From assembly GCF_048569485.1 (NCBI RefSeq), contig NW_027442260.1, forward strand, positions 62,001 through 126,000: a stretch of DNA of 64,000 bases. The letters are read 5' to 3'. The notes under the pieces are model-generated. The model saw only the letters and a list, made by a program, of their open reading frames with translations. It searched no databases and was not told the origin of the DNA. Below are positions 1 to 13,170 of this stretch, in pieces (position 1 is the stretch's first letter; each line of letters begins with the position of its first letter). A program made the translations under genes and the position numbers. The stretch is from Anomaloglossus baeobatrachus (taxonomy: Eukaryota; Chordata; Amphibia; Anura; Aromobatidae).

Positions 1-3000
1 CTTATAGTTTTGGAGAAAAATGTGTTCATTTCATGTATGCGCAAAATGCCTTTGAAATGGCTTTAAAATGGATTTGGAGCATGGAGACGATTATCTCGGG
101 ATTGCAAGATAACCAAACAAAACTTTTAGTGGATTTCTACTTATTTTATTAAATATCATCTCCACCAAACAGGACAAGCTTGCATCTGTTATAGTTTTGG
201 AGAAAAATGTGTTCATTTCATGTATGCGCGAAATGCCTTAAAAATGGCTTTAAAATGGATTTGGAGCATGGAGACGATTATCTCGGGATTGCAAGATAAC
301 CAAACAAAACTTTTAGTGGATTTCTACTTATTTTATTAAATATCATCTCCACCAAACAGGACAAGCTTGCATCTGTTATAGTTTTGGAGAAAAATGTGTT
401 CATTTCATGTATGCGCGAAATGCCTTAAAAATGGCTTTAAAATGGATTTGGAGCATGGAGACGATTATCTCGGGATTGCAAGATAACCAAACAAAACTTT
501 TAGTGGATTTCTACTTATTTTATTAAATATCATCTCCACCAAACAGGACAAGCTTGCATCTGTTATAGTTTTGGAGAAAAATGTGTTCATTTCATGTATG
601 CGCAAAATGCCTTAAAAATGGCTTTAAAATGGATTTGGAGCATGGAGACGATTATCTCAGGATGGCAATATAAACAAACGAAACTTTTAGTAGATTTCTA
701 CTTATTTTATTAAATATTATCTCCACCAAACAGGACAAGCTTGCATCTGTTATAGTTTTGGAGAAAAATGTGTTCATTTCATGTATGCGCGAAATGCCTT
801 AAAAATGGCTTTAAAATGGATTTGGAGCATGGAGACGATTATCTCGGGATTGCAAGATAACCAAACAAAACTTTTAGTGGATTTCTACTTATTTTATTAA
901 ATATCATCTCCACCAAACAGGACAACCTTGCATCTGTTATAGTTTTGGAGAAAAATGTGTTCATTTCATGTATGCGCGAAATGCCTTAAAAATGGCTTTA
1001 AAATGGATTTGGAGCATGGAGACGATTATCTCAGGATGGCAATATAAACAAACGAAACTTTTAGTAGATTTCTACTTATTTTATTAAATATTATCTCCAC
1101 CAAACAGGACAAGCTTGCATCTGTTATAGTTTTGGAGAAAAATGTGTTCATTTCATGTATGCGCGAAATGCCTTAAAAATGGCTTTAAAATGGATTTGGA
1201 GCATGGAGACGATTATCTCGGGATTGCAAGATAACCAAACAAAACTTTTAGTGGATTTCTACTTATTTTATTAAATATCATCTCCACCAAACAGGACAAG
1301 CTTGCATCTGTTATAGTTTTGGAGAAAAATGTGTTCATTTCATGTATGCGCGAAATGCCTTAAAAATGGCTTTAAAATGGATTTGGAGCATGGAGACGAT
1401 TATCTCGGGATTGCAAGATAACCAAACAAAACTTTTAGTGGATTTCTACTTATTTTATTAAATATCATCTCCACCAAACAGGACAAGCTTGCATCTGTTA
1501 TAGTTTTGGAGAAAAATGTGTTCATTTCATGTATGCGCGAAATGCCTTAAAAATGGCTTTAAAATGGATTTGGAGCATGGAGACGATTATCTCGGAATTG
1601 CAATATAACCAAACAAAACTTTTAGTGGATTTCTACTTATTTTATTAAATATCATCTCCACCAAACAGGACAAGCTTGCATCTGTTATAGTTTTGGAGAA
1701 AAATGTGTTCATTTCATGTATGCGCGAAATGCCTTAAAAATGGCTTTAAAATGGATTTGGAGCATGGAGACGATTATCTCGGGATTGCAAGATAACCAAA
1801 CAAAACTTTTAGTGGATTTCTACTTATTTTATTAAATATCATCTCCACCAAACAGGACAAGCTTGCATCTGTTATAGTTTTGGAGAAAAATGTGTTCATT
1901 TCATGTATGCGCGAAATGCCTTAAAAATGGCTTTAAAATGGATTTGGAGCATGGAGACGATTATCTCGGGATTGCAAGATAACCAAACAAAACTTTTAGT
2001 GGATTTCTACTTATTTTATTAAATATCATCTCCACCAAACAGGACAAGCTTGCATCTGTTAAAGTTTTGGAGAAAAATGTGTTCATTTCATGTATGCGCG
2101 AAATGCCTTAAAAATGGCTTTAAAATGGATTTGGAGCATGGAGACGATTATCTCGGGATTGCAAGACAACCAAACAAAACTTTTAGTGGATTTCTACTTA
2201 TTTTATTAAATATCATCTCCACCAAACAGGACAAGCTTGCATCTGTTATAGTTTTGGAGAAAAATGTGTTAATTTCATGTATGCGCGAAATGCCTTAAAA
2301 ATGGCTTTAAAATGGATTTGGAGCATGGAGACGATTATCTCGGGATTGCAAGATAACCAAACAAAACTTTTAGTGGATTTCTACTTATTTTATTAAATAT
2401 CATCTCCCCCAAACAGGACAAGCTTGCATCTGTTATAGTTTTGGAGAAAAATGTGTTCATTTCATGTATGCGCAAAATGCCTTTGACATGGCTTTAAAAT
2501 GGATTTGGAGCATGGAGACGATTATCTCGGGATTGCAAGATAACCAAACAAAACTTTTAGTGGATTTCTACTTATTTTATTAAATATCATCTCCACCAAA
2601 CAGGACAAGCTTGCATCTGTTATAGTTTTGGAGAAAAATGTGTTCATTTCATGTATGCGCGAAATGCCTTAAAAATGGCTTTAAAATGGATTTGGAGCAT
2701 GGAGACGATTATCTCGGGATTGCAAGATAACCAAACAAAACTTTTAGTGGATTTCTACTTATTTTATTAAATATCATCTCCACCAAACAGGACAAGCTTG
2801 CATCTGTTATAGTTTTGGAGAAAAATGTGTTCATTTCATGTATGCGCGAAATGCCTTAAAAATGGCTTTAAAATGGATTTGGAGCATGGAGACGAATATC
2901 TCGGGATTGCAATATAACCAAACAAAACTTTTAGTGGATTTCTACTTATTTTATTAAATATCATCTCCACCAAACAGGACAAGCTTGCATCTGTTATAGT

Positions 3001-6000
3001 TTTGGAGAAAAATGTGTTCATTTCATGTATGCGCGAAATGCCTTAAAAATGGCTTTAAAATGGATTTGGAGCATGGAGACGAATATCTCGGGATTGCAAT
3101 ATAACCAAACAAAACTTTTAGTGGATTTCTACTTATTTTATTAAATATCATCTCCACCAAACAGGACAAGCTTGCATCTGTTATAGTTTTGGAGAAAAAT
3201 GTGTTCATTTCATGTATGCGCGAAATGCCTTAAAAATGGCTTTAAAATGGATTTGGAGCATGGAGACGATTATCTCGGGATTGCAATATAACCAAACAAA
3301 ACTTTTAGTGGATTTCTACTTATTTTATTAAATATCATCTCCACCAAACAGGACAAGCTTGCATCTGTTATAGTTTTGGAGAAAAATGTGTTCATTTCAT
3401 GTATGCGCGAAATGCCTTAAAAATGGCTTTAAAATGGATTTGGAGCATGGAGACGAATATCTCGGGATTGCAATATAACCAAACAAAACTTTTAGTGGAT
3501 TTCTACTTATTTTATTAAATATCATCTCCACCAAACAGGACAAGCTTGCATCTGTTATAGTTTTGGAGAAAAATGTGTTCATTTCATGTATGCGCGAAAT
3601 GCCTTAAAAATGGCTTTAAAATGGATTTGGAGCATGGAGACGATTATCTCGGGATTGCAAGATAACCAAACAAAACTTTTAGTGGATTTCTACTTATTTT
3701 ATTAAATATCATCTCCACCAAACAGGACAAGCTTGCATCTGTTATAGTTTTGGAGAAAAATGTGTTCATTTCATGTATGCGCGAAATGCCTTAAAAATGG
3801 CTTTAAAATGGATTTGGAGCATGGAGACGATTATCTCGGGATTGCAAGATAACCAAACAAAACTTTTAGTGGATTTCTACTTATTTTATTAAATATCATC
3901 TCCACCAAACAGGACAAGCTTGCATCTGTTATAGTTTTGGAGAAAAATGTGTTCATTTCATGTATGCGCGAAATGCCTTAAAAATGGCTTTAAAATGGAT
4001 TTGGAGCATGGAGACGATTATCTCGGGATTGCAAGATAACCAAACAAAACTTTTAGTGGATTTCTACTTATTTTATTAAATATCATCTCCACCAAACAGG
4101 ACAAGCTTGCATCTGTTATAGTTTTGAGAAAAATGTGTTCATTTCATGTATGCGCGAAATGCCTTAAAAATGGCTTTAAAATGGATTTGGAGCATGGAGA
4201 CGATTATCTCGGGATTGCAATATAACCAAACAAAATTTTTAGTGGATTTCTACTTATTTTATTAAATATCATCTCCCCCAAACAGGACAAGCTTGCATCT
4301 GTTATAGTTTTGGAGAAAAATGTGTTCATTTCATGTATGCGCAAAATGCCTTTGACATGGCTTTAAAATGGATTTGGAGCATGGAGACGATTATCTCGGG
4401 ATTGCAAGATAACCAAACAAAACTTTTAGTGGATTTCTACTTATTTTATTAAATATCATGTCCACCAAACAGGACAAGCTTGCATCTGTTATAGTTTTGG
4501 AGAAAAATGTGTTCATTTCATGTATGCGCGAAATGCCTTAAAAATGGCTTTAAAATGGATTTGGAGCATGGAGACGATTATCTCGGGATTGCAAGATAAC
4601 CAAACAAAACTTTTAGTGGATTTCTACTTATTTTATTAAATATCATCTCCACCAAACAGGACAAGCTTGCATCTGTTATAGTTTTGGAGAAAAATGTGTT
4701 CATTTCATGTATGCGCGAAATGCCTTAAAAATGGCTTTAAAATGGATTTGGAGCATGGAGACGATTATCTCGGGATTGCAATATAACCAAACAAAACTTT
4801 TAGTGGATTTCTACTTATTTTATTAAATATCATCTCCACCAAACAGGACAAGCTTGCATCTGTTATAATTTTGGAGAAAAATGTGTTCATTTCATGTATG
4901 CGCGAAATGCCTTAAAAATGGCTTTAAAATGGATTTGGAGCATGGAGACGATTATCTCGGGATTGCAAGATAACCAAACAAAACTTTTAGTGGATTTCTA
5001 CTTATTTTATTAAATATCATCTCCACCAAACAGGACAAGCTTGCATCTGTTATAGTTTTGGAGAAAAATGTGTTCATTTCATGTATGCGCGAAATGCCTT
5101 AAAAATGGCTTTAAAATGGATTTGGAGCATGGAGACGATTATCTCGGGATTGCAAGATAACCAAACAAAACTTTTAGTGGATTTCTACTTATTTTATTAA
5201 ATATCATCTCCACCAAACAGGACAAGCTTGCATCTGTTATAGTTTTGGAGAAAAATGTGTTCATTTCATGTATGCGCGAAATGCCTTAAAAATGGCTTTA
5301 AAATGGATTTGGAGCATGGAGACGATTATCTCGGGATTGCAAGATAACCAAACAAAACTTTTAGTGGATTTCTACTTATTTTATTAAATATCATCTCCAC
5401 CAAACAGGACAAGCTTGCATCTGTTATAGTTTTGGAGAAAAATGTGTTCATTTCATGTATGCGCAAAATGCCTTAAAAATGGCTTTAAAATGGATTTGGA
5501 GCATGGAGACGATTATCTCAGGATGGCAATATAAACAAACGAAACTTTTAGTAGATTTCTACTTATTTTATTAAATATTATCTCCACCAAACAGGACAAG
5601 CTTGCATCTGTTATAGTTTTGGAGAAAAATGTGTTCATTTCATGTATGCGCGAAATGCCTTAAAAATGGCTTTAAAATGGATTTGGAGCATGGAGACGAT
5701 TATCTCGGGATTGCAAGATAACCAAACAAAACTTTTAGTGGATTTCTACTTATTTTATTAAATATCATCTCCACCAAACTGGACAAGCTTGCATCTGTTA
5801 TAGTTTTGGAGAAAAATGTGTTCATTTCATGTATGCGCGAAATGCCTTAAAAATGGCTTTAAAATGGATTTGGAGCATGGAGACGATTATCTCGGGATTG
5901 CAAGATAACCAAACAAAACTTTTAGTGGATTTCTACTTATTTTATTAAATATCATCTCCACCAAACAGGACAAGCTTGCATCTGTTAAAGTTTTGGAGAA

Positions 6001-9000
6001 AAATGTGTTCATTTCATGTATGCGCGAAATGCCTTAAAAATGGCTTTAAAATGGATTTGGAGCATGGAGACGATTATCTCGGGATTGCAAGACAACCAAA
6101 CAAAACTTTTAGTGGATTTCTACTTATTTTATTAAATATCATCTCCACCAAACAGGACAAGCTTGCATCTGTTATAGTTTTGGAGAAAAATGTGTTCATT
6201 TCATGTATGCGCGAAATGCCTTAAAAATGGCTTTAAAATGGATTTGGAGCATGGAGACGATTATCTCGGGATTGCAAGATAACCAAACAAAACTTTTAGT
6301 GGATTTCTACTTATTTTATTAAATATCATCTCCACCAAACAGGACAAGCTTGCATCTGTTATAGTTTTGGAGAAAAATGTGTTCATTTCATGTATGCGCG
6401 AAATGCCTTAAAAATGGCTTTAAAATGGATTTGGAGCATGGAGACGATTATCTCGGGATTGCAAGATAACCAAACAAAACTTTTAGTGGATTTCTACTTA
6501 TTTTATTAAATATCATCTCCACCAAACAGGACAAGCTTGCATCTGTTATAGTTTTGGAGAAAAATGTGTTCATTTCATGTATGCGCGAAATGCCTTAAAA
6601 ATGGCTTTAAAATGGATTTGGAGCATGGAGACGATTATCTCGGGATTGCAAGATAACCAAACAAAACTTTTAGTGGATTTCTACTTATTTTATTAAATAT
6701 CATCTCCACCAAACAGGACAAGCTTGCATCTGTTATAGTTTTGGAGAAAAATGTGTTCATTTCATGTATGCGCAAAATGCCTTTGAAATGGCTTTAAAAT
6801 GGATTTGGAGCATGGAGACGATTATCTCGGGATTGCAAGATAACCAAACAAAACTTTTAGTGGATTTCTACTTATTTTATTAAATATCATCTCCACCAAA
6901 CAGGACAAGCTTGCATCTGTTATAGTTTTGGAGAAAAATGTGTTCACTTCATGTATGCGCGAAATGCCTTAAAAATGGCTTTAAAATGGATTTGGAGCAT
7001 GGAGACGATTATCTCGGGATTGCAAGATAACCAAACAAAACTTTTAGTGGATTTCTACTTATTTTATTAAATATCATCTCCACCAAACAGGACAAGCTTG
7101 CATCTGTTATAGTTTTGGAGAAAAATGTGTTCATTTCATGTATGCGCGAAATGCCTTAAAAATGGCTTTAAAATGGATTTGGAGCATGGAGACGATTATC
7201 TCGGGATTGCAAGATAACCAAACAAAACTTTTAGTGGATTTCTACTTATTTTATTAAATATCATCTCCACCAAACAGGACAAGCTTGCATCTGTTATAGT
7301 TTTGGAGAAAAATGTGTTCATTTCATGTATGCGCGAAATGCCTTAAAAATGGCTTTAAAATGGATTTGGAGCATGGAGACGATTATCTCGGGATTGCAAT
7401 ATAACCAAACAAAACTTTTAGTGGATTTCTACTTATTTTATTAAATATCATCTCCCCCAAACAGGACAAGCTTGCATCTGTTATAGTTTTGGAGAAAAAT
7501 GTGTTCATTTCATGTATGCGCAAAATGCCTTTGACATGGCTTTAAAATGGATTTGGAGCATGGAGACGATTATCTCGGGATTGCAAGATAACCAAACAAA
7601 ACTTTTAGTGGATTTCTACTTATTTTATTAAATATCATCTCCACCAAACAGGACAAGCTTGCATCTGTTATAGTTTTGGAGAAAAATGTGTTCATTTCAT
7701 GTATGCGCGAAATGCCTTAAAAATGGCTTTAAAATGGATTTGGAGCATGGAGACGATTATCTCGGGATTGCAAGATAACCAAACAAAACTTTTAGTGGAT
7801 TTCTACTTATTTTATTAAATATCATCTCCACCAAACAGGACAAGCTTGCATCTGTTATAGTTTTGGAGGAAAATGTGTTCATTTCATGTATGCGCGAAAT
7901 GCCTTAAAAATGGCTTTAAAATGGATTTGGAGCATGGAGACGAATATCTCGGGATTGCAATATAACCAAACAAAACTTTTAGTGGATTTCTACTTATTTT
8001 ATTAAATATCATCTCCACCAAACAGGACAAGCTTGCATCTGTTATAGTTTTGGAGAAAAATGTGTTCATTTCATGTATGCGCGAAATGCCTTAAAAATGG
8101 CTTTAAAATGGATTTGGAGCATGGAGACGATTATCTCGGGATTGCAAGATAACCAAACAAAACTTTTAGTGGATTTCTACTTATTTTATTAAATATCATC
8201 TCCACCAAACAGGACAAGCTTGCATCTGTTAAAGTTTTGGAGAAAAATGTGTTCATTTCATGTATGCGCGAAATGCCTTAAAAATGGCTTTAAAATGGAT
8301 TTGGAGCATGGAGACGATTATCTCGGGATTGCAAGACAACCAAACAAAACTTTTAGTGGATTTCTACTTATTTTATTAAATATCATCTCCACCAAACAGG
8401 ACAAGCTTGCATCTGTTATAGTTTTGGAGAAAAATGTGTTCATTTCATGTATGCGCGAAATGCCTTAAAAATGGCTTTAAAATGGATTTGGAGCATGGAG
8501 ACGATTATCTCGGGATTGCAAGATAACCAAACAAAACTTTTAGTGGATTTCTACTTATTTTATTAAATATCATCTCCACCAAACAGGACAAGCTTGCATC
8601 TGTTATAGTTTTGGAGAAAAATGTGTTCATTTCATGTATGCGCGAAATGCCTTAAAAATGGCTTTAAAATGGATTTGGAGCATGGAGACGATTATCTCGG
8701 GATTGCAAGATAACCAAACAAAACTTTTAGTGGATTTCTACTTATTTTATTAAATATCATCTCCACCAAACAGGACAAGCTTGCATCTGTTATAGTTTTG
8801 GAGAAAAATGTGTTCATTTCATGTATGCGCGAAATGCCTTAAAAATGGCTTTAAAATGGATTTGGAGCATGGAGACGATTATCTCGGGATTGCAAGATAA
8901 CCAAACAAAACTTTTAGTGGATTTCTACTTATTTTATTAAATATCATCTCCACCAAACAGGACAAGCTTGCATCTGTTATAGTTTTGGAGAAAAATGTGT

Positions 9001-12000
9001 TCATTTCATGTATGCGCGAAATGCCTTAAAAATGGCTTTAAAATGGATTTGGAGCATGGAGACGATTATCTCGGGATTGCAAGATAACCAAACAAAACTT
9101 TTAGTGGATTTCTACTTATTTTATTAAATATCATCTCCACCAAACAGGACAAGCTTGCATCTGTTATAGTTTTGGAGAAAAATGTGTTCATTTCATGTAT
9201 GCGCAAAATGCCTTTGAAATGGCTTTAAAATGGATTTGGAGCATGGAGACGATTATCTCGGGATTGCAAGATAACCAAACAAAACTTTTAGTGGATTTCT
9301 ACTTATTTTATTAAATATCATCTCCACCAAACAGGACAAGCTTGCATCTGTTATAGTTTTGGAGAAAAATGTGTTCACTTCATGTATGCGCGAAATGCCT
9401 TAAAAATGGCTTTAAAATGGATTTGGAGCATGGAGACGATTATCTCGGGATTGCAAGATAACCAAACAAAACTTTTAGTGGATTTCTACTTATTTTATTA
9501 AATATCATCTCCACCAAACAGGACAAGCTTGCATCTGTTATAGTTTTGGAGAAAAATGTGTTCATTTCATGTATGCGCGAAATGCCTTAAAAATGGCTTT
9601 AAAATGGATTTGGAGCATGGAGACGATTATCTCGGGATTGCAAGATAACCAAACAAAACTTTTAGTGGATTTCTACTTATTTTATTAAATATCATCTCCA
9701 CCAAACAGGACAAGCTTGCATCTGTTATAGTTTTGGAGAAAAATGTGTTCATTTCATGTATGCGCGAAATGCCTTAAAAATGGCTTTAAAATGGATTTGG
9801 AGCATGGAGACGATTATCTCGGGATTGCAATATAACCAAACAAAACTTTTAGTGGATTTCTACTTATTTTATTAAATATCATCTCCCCCAAACAGGACAA
9901 GCTTGCATCTGTTATAGTTTTGGAGAAAAATGTGTTCATTTCATGTATGCGCAAAATGCCTTTGACATGGCTTTAAAATGGATTTGGAGCATGGAGACGA
10001 TTATCTCGGGATTGCAAGATAACCAAACAAAACTTTTAGTGGATTTCTACTTATTTTATTAAATATCATCTCCACCAAACAGGACAAGCTTGCATCTGTT
10101 ATAGTTTTGGAGAAAAATGTGTTCATTTCATGTATGCGCGAAATGCCTTAAAAATGGCTTTAAAATGGATTTGGAGCATGGAGACGATTATCTCGGGATT
10201 GCAAGATAACCAAACAAAACTTTTAGTGGATTTCTACTTATTTTATTAAATATCATCTCCACCAAACAGGACAAGCTTGCATCTGTTATAGTTTTGGAGA
10301 AAAATGTGTTCATTTCATGTATGCGCGAAATGCCTTAAAAATGGCTTTAAAATGGATTTGGAGCATGGAGACGATTATCTCGGGATTGCAAGATAACCAA
10401 ACAAAACTTTTAGTGGATTTCTACTTATTTTATTAAATATCATCTCCACCAAACAGGACAAGCTTGCATCTGTTATAGTTTTGGAGAAAAATGTGTTCAT
10501 TTCATGTATGCGCGAAATGCCTTAAAAATGGCTTTAAAATGGATTTGGAGCATGGAGACGATTATCTCGGGATTTCAATATAACCAAACAAAACTTTTAG
10601 TGGATTTCTACTTATTTTATTAAATATCATCTCCCCCAAACAGGACAAGCTTGCATCTGTTATAGTTTTGGAGAAAAATGTGTTCATTTTATGTATGCGC
10701 AAAATGCCTTTGACATGGCTTTAAAATGGATTTGGAGCATGGAGACGATTATCTCGGGATTGCAAGATAACCAAACAAAACTTTTAGTGGATTTCTACTT
10801 ATTTTATTAAATATCATCTCCACCAAACAGGACAAGCTTGCATCTGTTATAGTTTTGGAGAAAAATGTGTTCATTTCATGTATGCGCGAAATGCCTTAAA
10901 AATGGCTTTAAAATGGATTTGGAGCATGGAGACGATTATCTCGGGATTGCAAGATAACCAAACAAAACTTTTAGTGGATTTCTACTTATTTTATTAAATA
11001 TCATCTCCACCAAACAGGACAAGCTTGCATCTGTTATAGTTTTGGAGAAAAATGTGTTCATTTCATGTATGCGCGAAATGCCTTAAAAATGGCTTTAAAA
11101 TGGATTTGGAGCATGGAGACGAATATCTCGGGATTGCAATATAACCAAACAAAACTTTTAGTGGATTTCTACTTATTTTATTAAATATCATCTCCACCAA
11201 ACAGGACAAGCTTGCATCTGTTATAGTTTTGGAGAAAAATGTGTTCATTTCATGTATGCGCGAAATGCCTTAAAAATGGCTTTAAAATGGATTTGGAGCA
11301 TGGAGACGATTATCTCGGGATTGCAAGATAACCAAACAAAACTTTTAGTGGATTTCTACTTATTTTATTAAATATCATCTCCACCAAACAGGACAAGCTT
11401 GCATCTGTTATAGTTTTGGAGAAAAATGTGTTCATTTCATGTATGCGCGAAATGCCTTAAAAATGGCTTTAAAATGGATTTGGAGCATGGAGACGATTAT
11501 CTCGGGATTGCAATATAACCAAACAAAACTTTTAGTGGATTTCTACTTATTTTATTAAATATCATCTCCACCAAACAGGACAAGCTTGCATCTGTTATAA
11601 TTTTGGAGAAAAATGTGTTCATTTCATGTATGCGCGAAATGCCTTAAAAATGGCTTTAAAATGGATTTGGAGCATGGAGACGATTATCTCGGGATTGCAA
11701 GATAACCAAACAAAACTTTTAGTGGATTTCTACTTATTTTATTAAATATCATCTCCACCAAACAGGACAAGCTTGCATCTGTTATAGTTTTGGAGAAAAA
11801 TGTGTTCATTTCATGTATGCGCGAAATGCCTTAAAAATGGCTTTAAAATGGATTTGGAGCATGGAGACGATTATCTCGGGATTGCAAGATAACCAAACAA
11901 AACTTTTAGTGGATTTCTACTTATTTTATTAAATATCATCTCCACCAAACAGGACAAGCTTGCATCTGTTAAAGTTTTAAAGAAAAATGTGTTCATTTCA

Positions 12001-13170
12001 TGTATGCGCGAAATGCCTTAAAAATGGCTTTAAAATGGATTTGGAGCATGGAGACGATTATCTCGGGATTGCAAGATAACCAAACAAAACTTTTAGTGGA
12101 TTTCTACTTATTTTATTAAATATCATCTCCACCAAACAGGACAAGCTTGCATCTGTTATAGTTTTGGAGAAAAATGTGTTCATTTCATGTATGCGCAAAA
12201 TGCCTTAAAAATGGCTTTAAAATGGATTTGGAGCATGGAGACGATTATCTCAGGATGGCAATATAAACAAACGAAACTTTTAGTAGATTTCTACTTATTT
12301 TATTAAATATTATCTCCACCAAACAGGACAAGCTTGCATCTGTTATAGTTTTGGAGAAAAATGTGTTCATTTCATGTATGCGCGAAATGCCTTAAAAATG
12401 GCTTTAAAATGGATTTGGAGCATGGAGACGATTATCTCGGGATTGCAAGATAACCAAACAAAACTTTTAGTGGATTTCTACTTATTTTATTAAATATCAT
12501 CTCCACCAAACAGGACAAGCTTGCATCTGTTATAGTTTTGGAGAAAAATGTGTTCATTTCATGTATGCGCGAAATGCCTTAAAAATGGCTTTAAAATGGA
12601 TTTGGAGCATGGAGACGATTATCTCGGGATTGCAAGATAACCAAACAAAACTTTTAGTGGATTTCTACTTATTTTATTAAATATCATCTCCACCAAACAG
12701 GACAAGCTTGCATCTGTTATAGTTTTGGAGAAAAATGTGTTCATTTCATGTATGCGCGAAATGCCTTAAAAATGGCTTTAAAATGGATTTGGAGCATGGA
12801 GACGATTATCTCGGGATTGCAAGATAACCAAACAAAACTTTTAGTGGATTTCTACTTATTTTATTAAATATCATCTCCACCAAACAGGACAAGCTTGCAT
12901 CTGTTAAAGTTTTGGAGAAAAATGTGTTCATTTCATGTATGCGCGAAATGCCTTAAAAATGGCTTTAAAATGGATTTGGAGCATGGAGACGATTATCTCG
13001 GGATTGCAAGACAACCAAACAAAACTTTTAGTGGATTTCTACTTATTTTATTAAATATCATCTCCACCAAACAGGACAAGCTTGCATCTGTTATAGTTTT
13101 GGAGAAAAATGTGTTCATTTCATGTATGCGCGAAATGCCTTAAAAATGGCTTTAAAATGGATTTAGAGCA
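1..13170. repeat. Variant-rich left part of the satellite, with higher-order structure
   Basis: Units here fall into recurring classes. One has CTCAGGATGGCAATATAAAC (near 656, 1030, 5517 and 12249). One has TTAAAG in place of TTATAG, followed by GCAAGACAACC (near 2058, 5984, 8228 and 12903). One has CTCCCCC followed by CCTTTGACATGG (near 2403, 4272, 7451, 9882 and 10630). One has ACGAATATC (five units between 2.8 and 11.2 kb). Distances between members of a class are whole multiples of 187 bp, for example 2431 bp (13 units) for three separate markers between the 6.7-7.5 kb and 9.2-9.9 kb stretches, and 6732 bp (36 units) for the first class. One single-base deletion near 4126 explains the off-by-one spacings that cross it. 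The last class-type variant I see is near 13165. Confidence 0.9.

Noticed and set aside
2050-13143. Repeated short reading frames (82 codons plus, 61 codons minus) as a small gene family
   Set aside because: They appear wherever satellite variants remove a stop, with the exact 187-bp phase. They have no family similarity and no gene signals.
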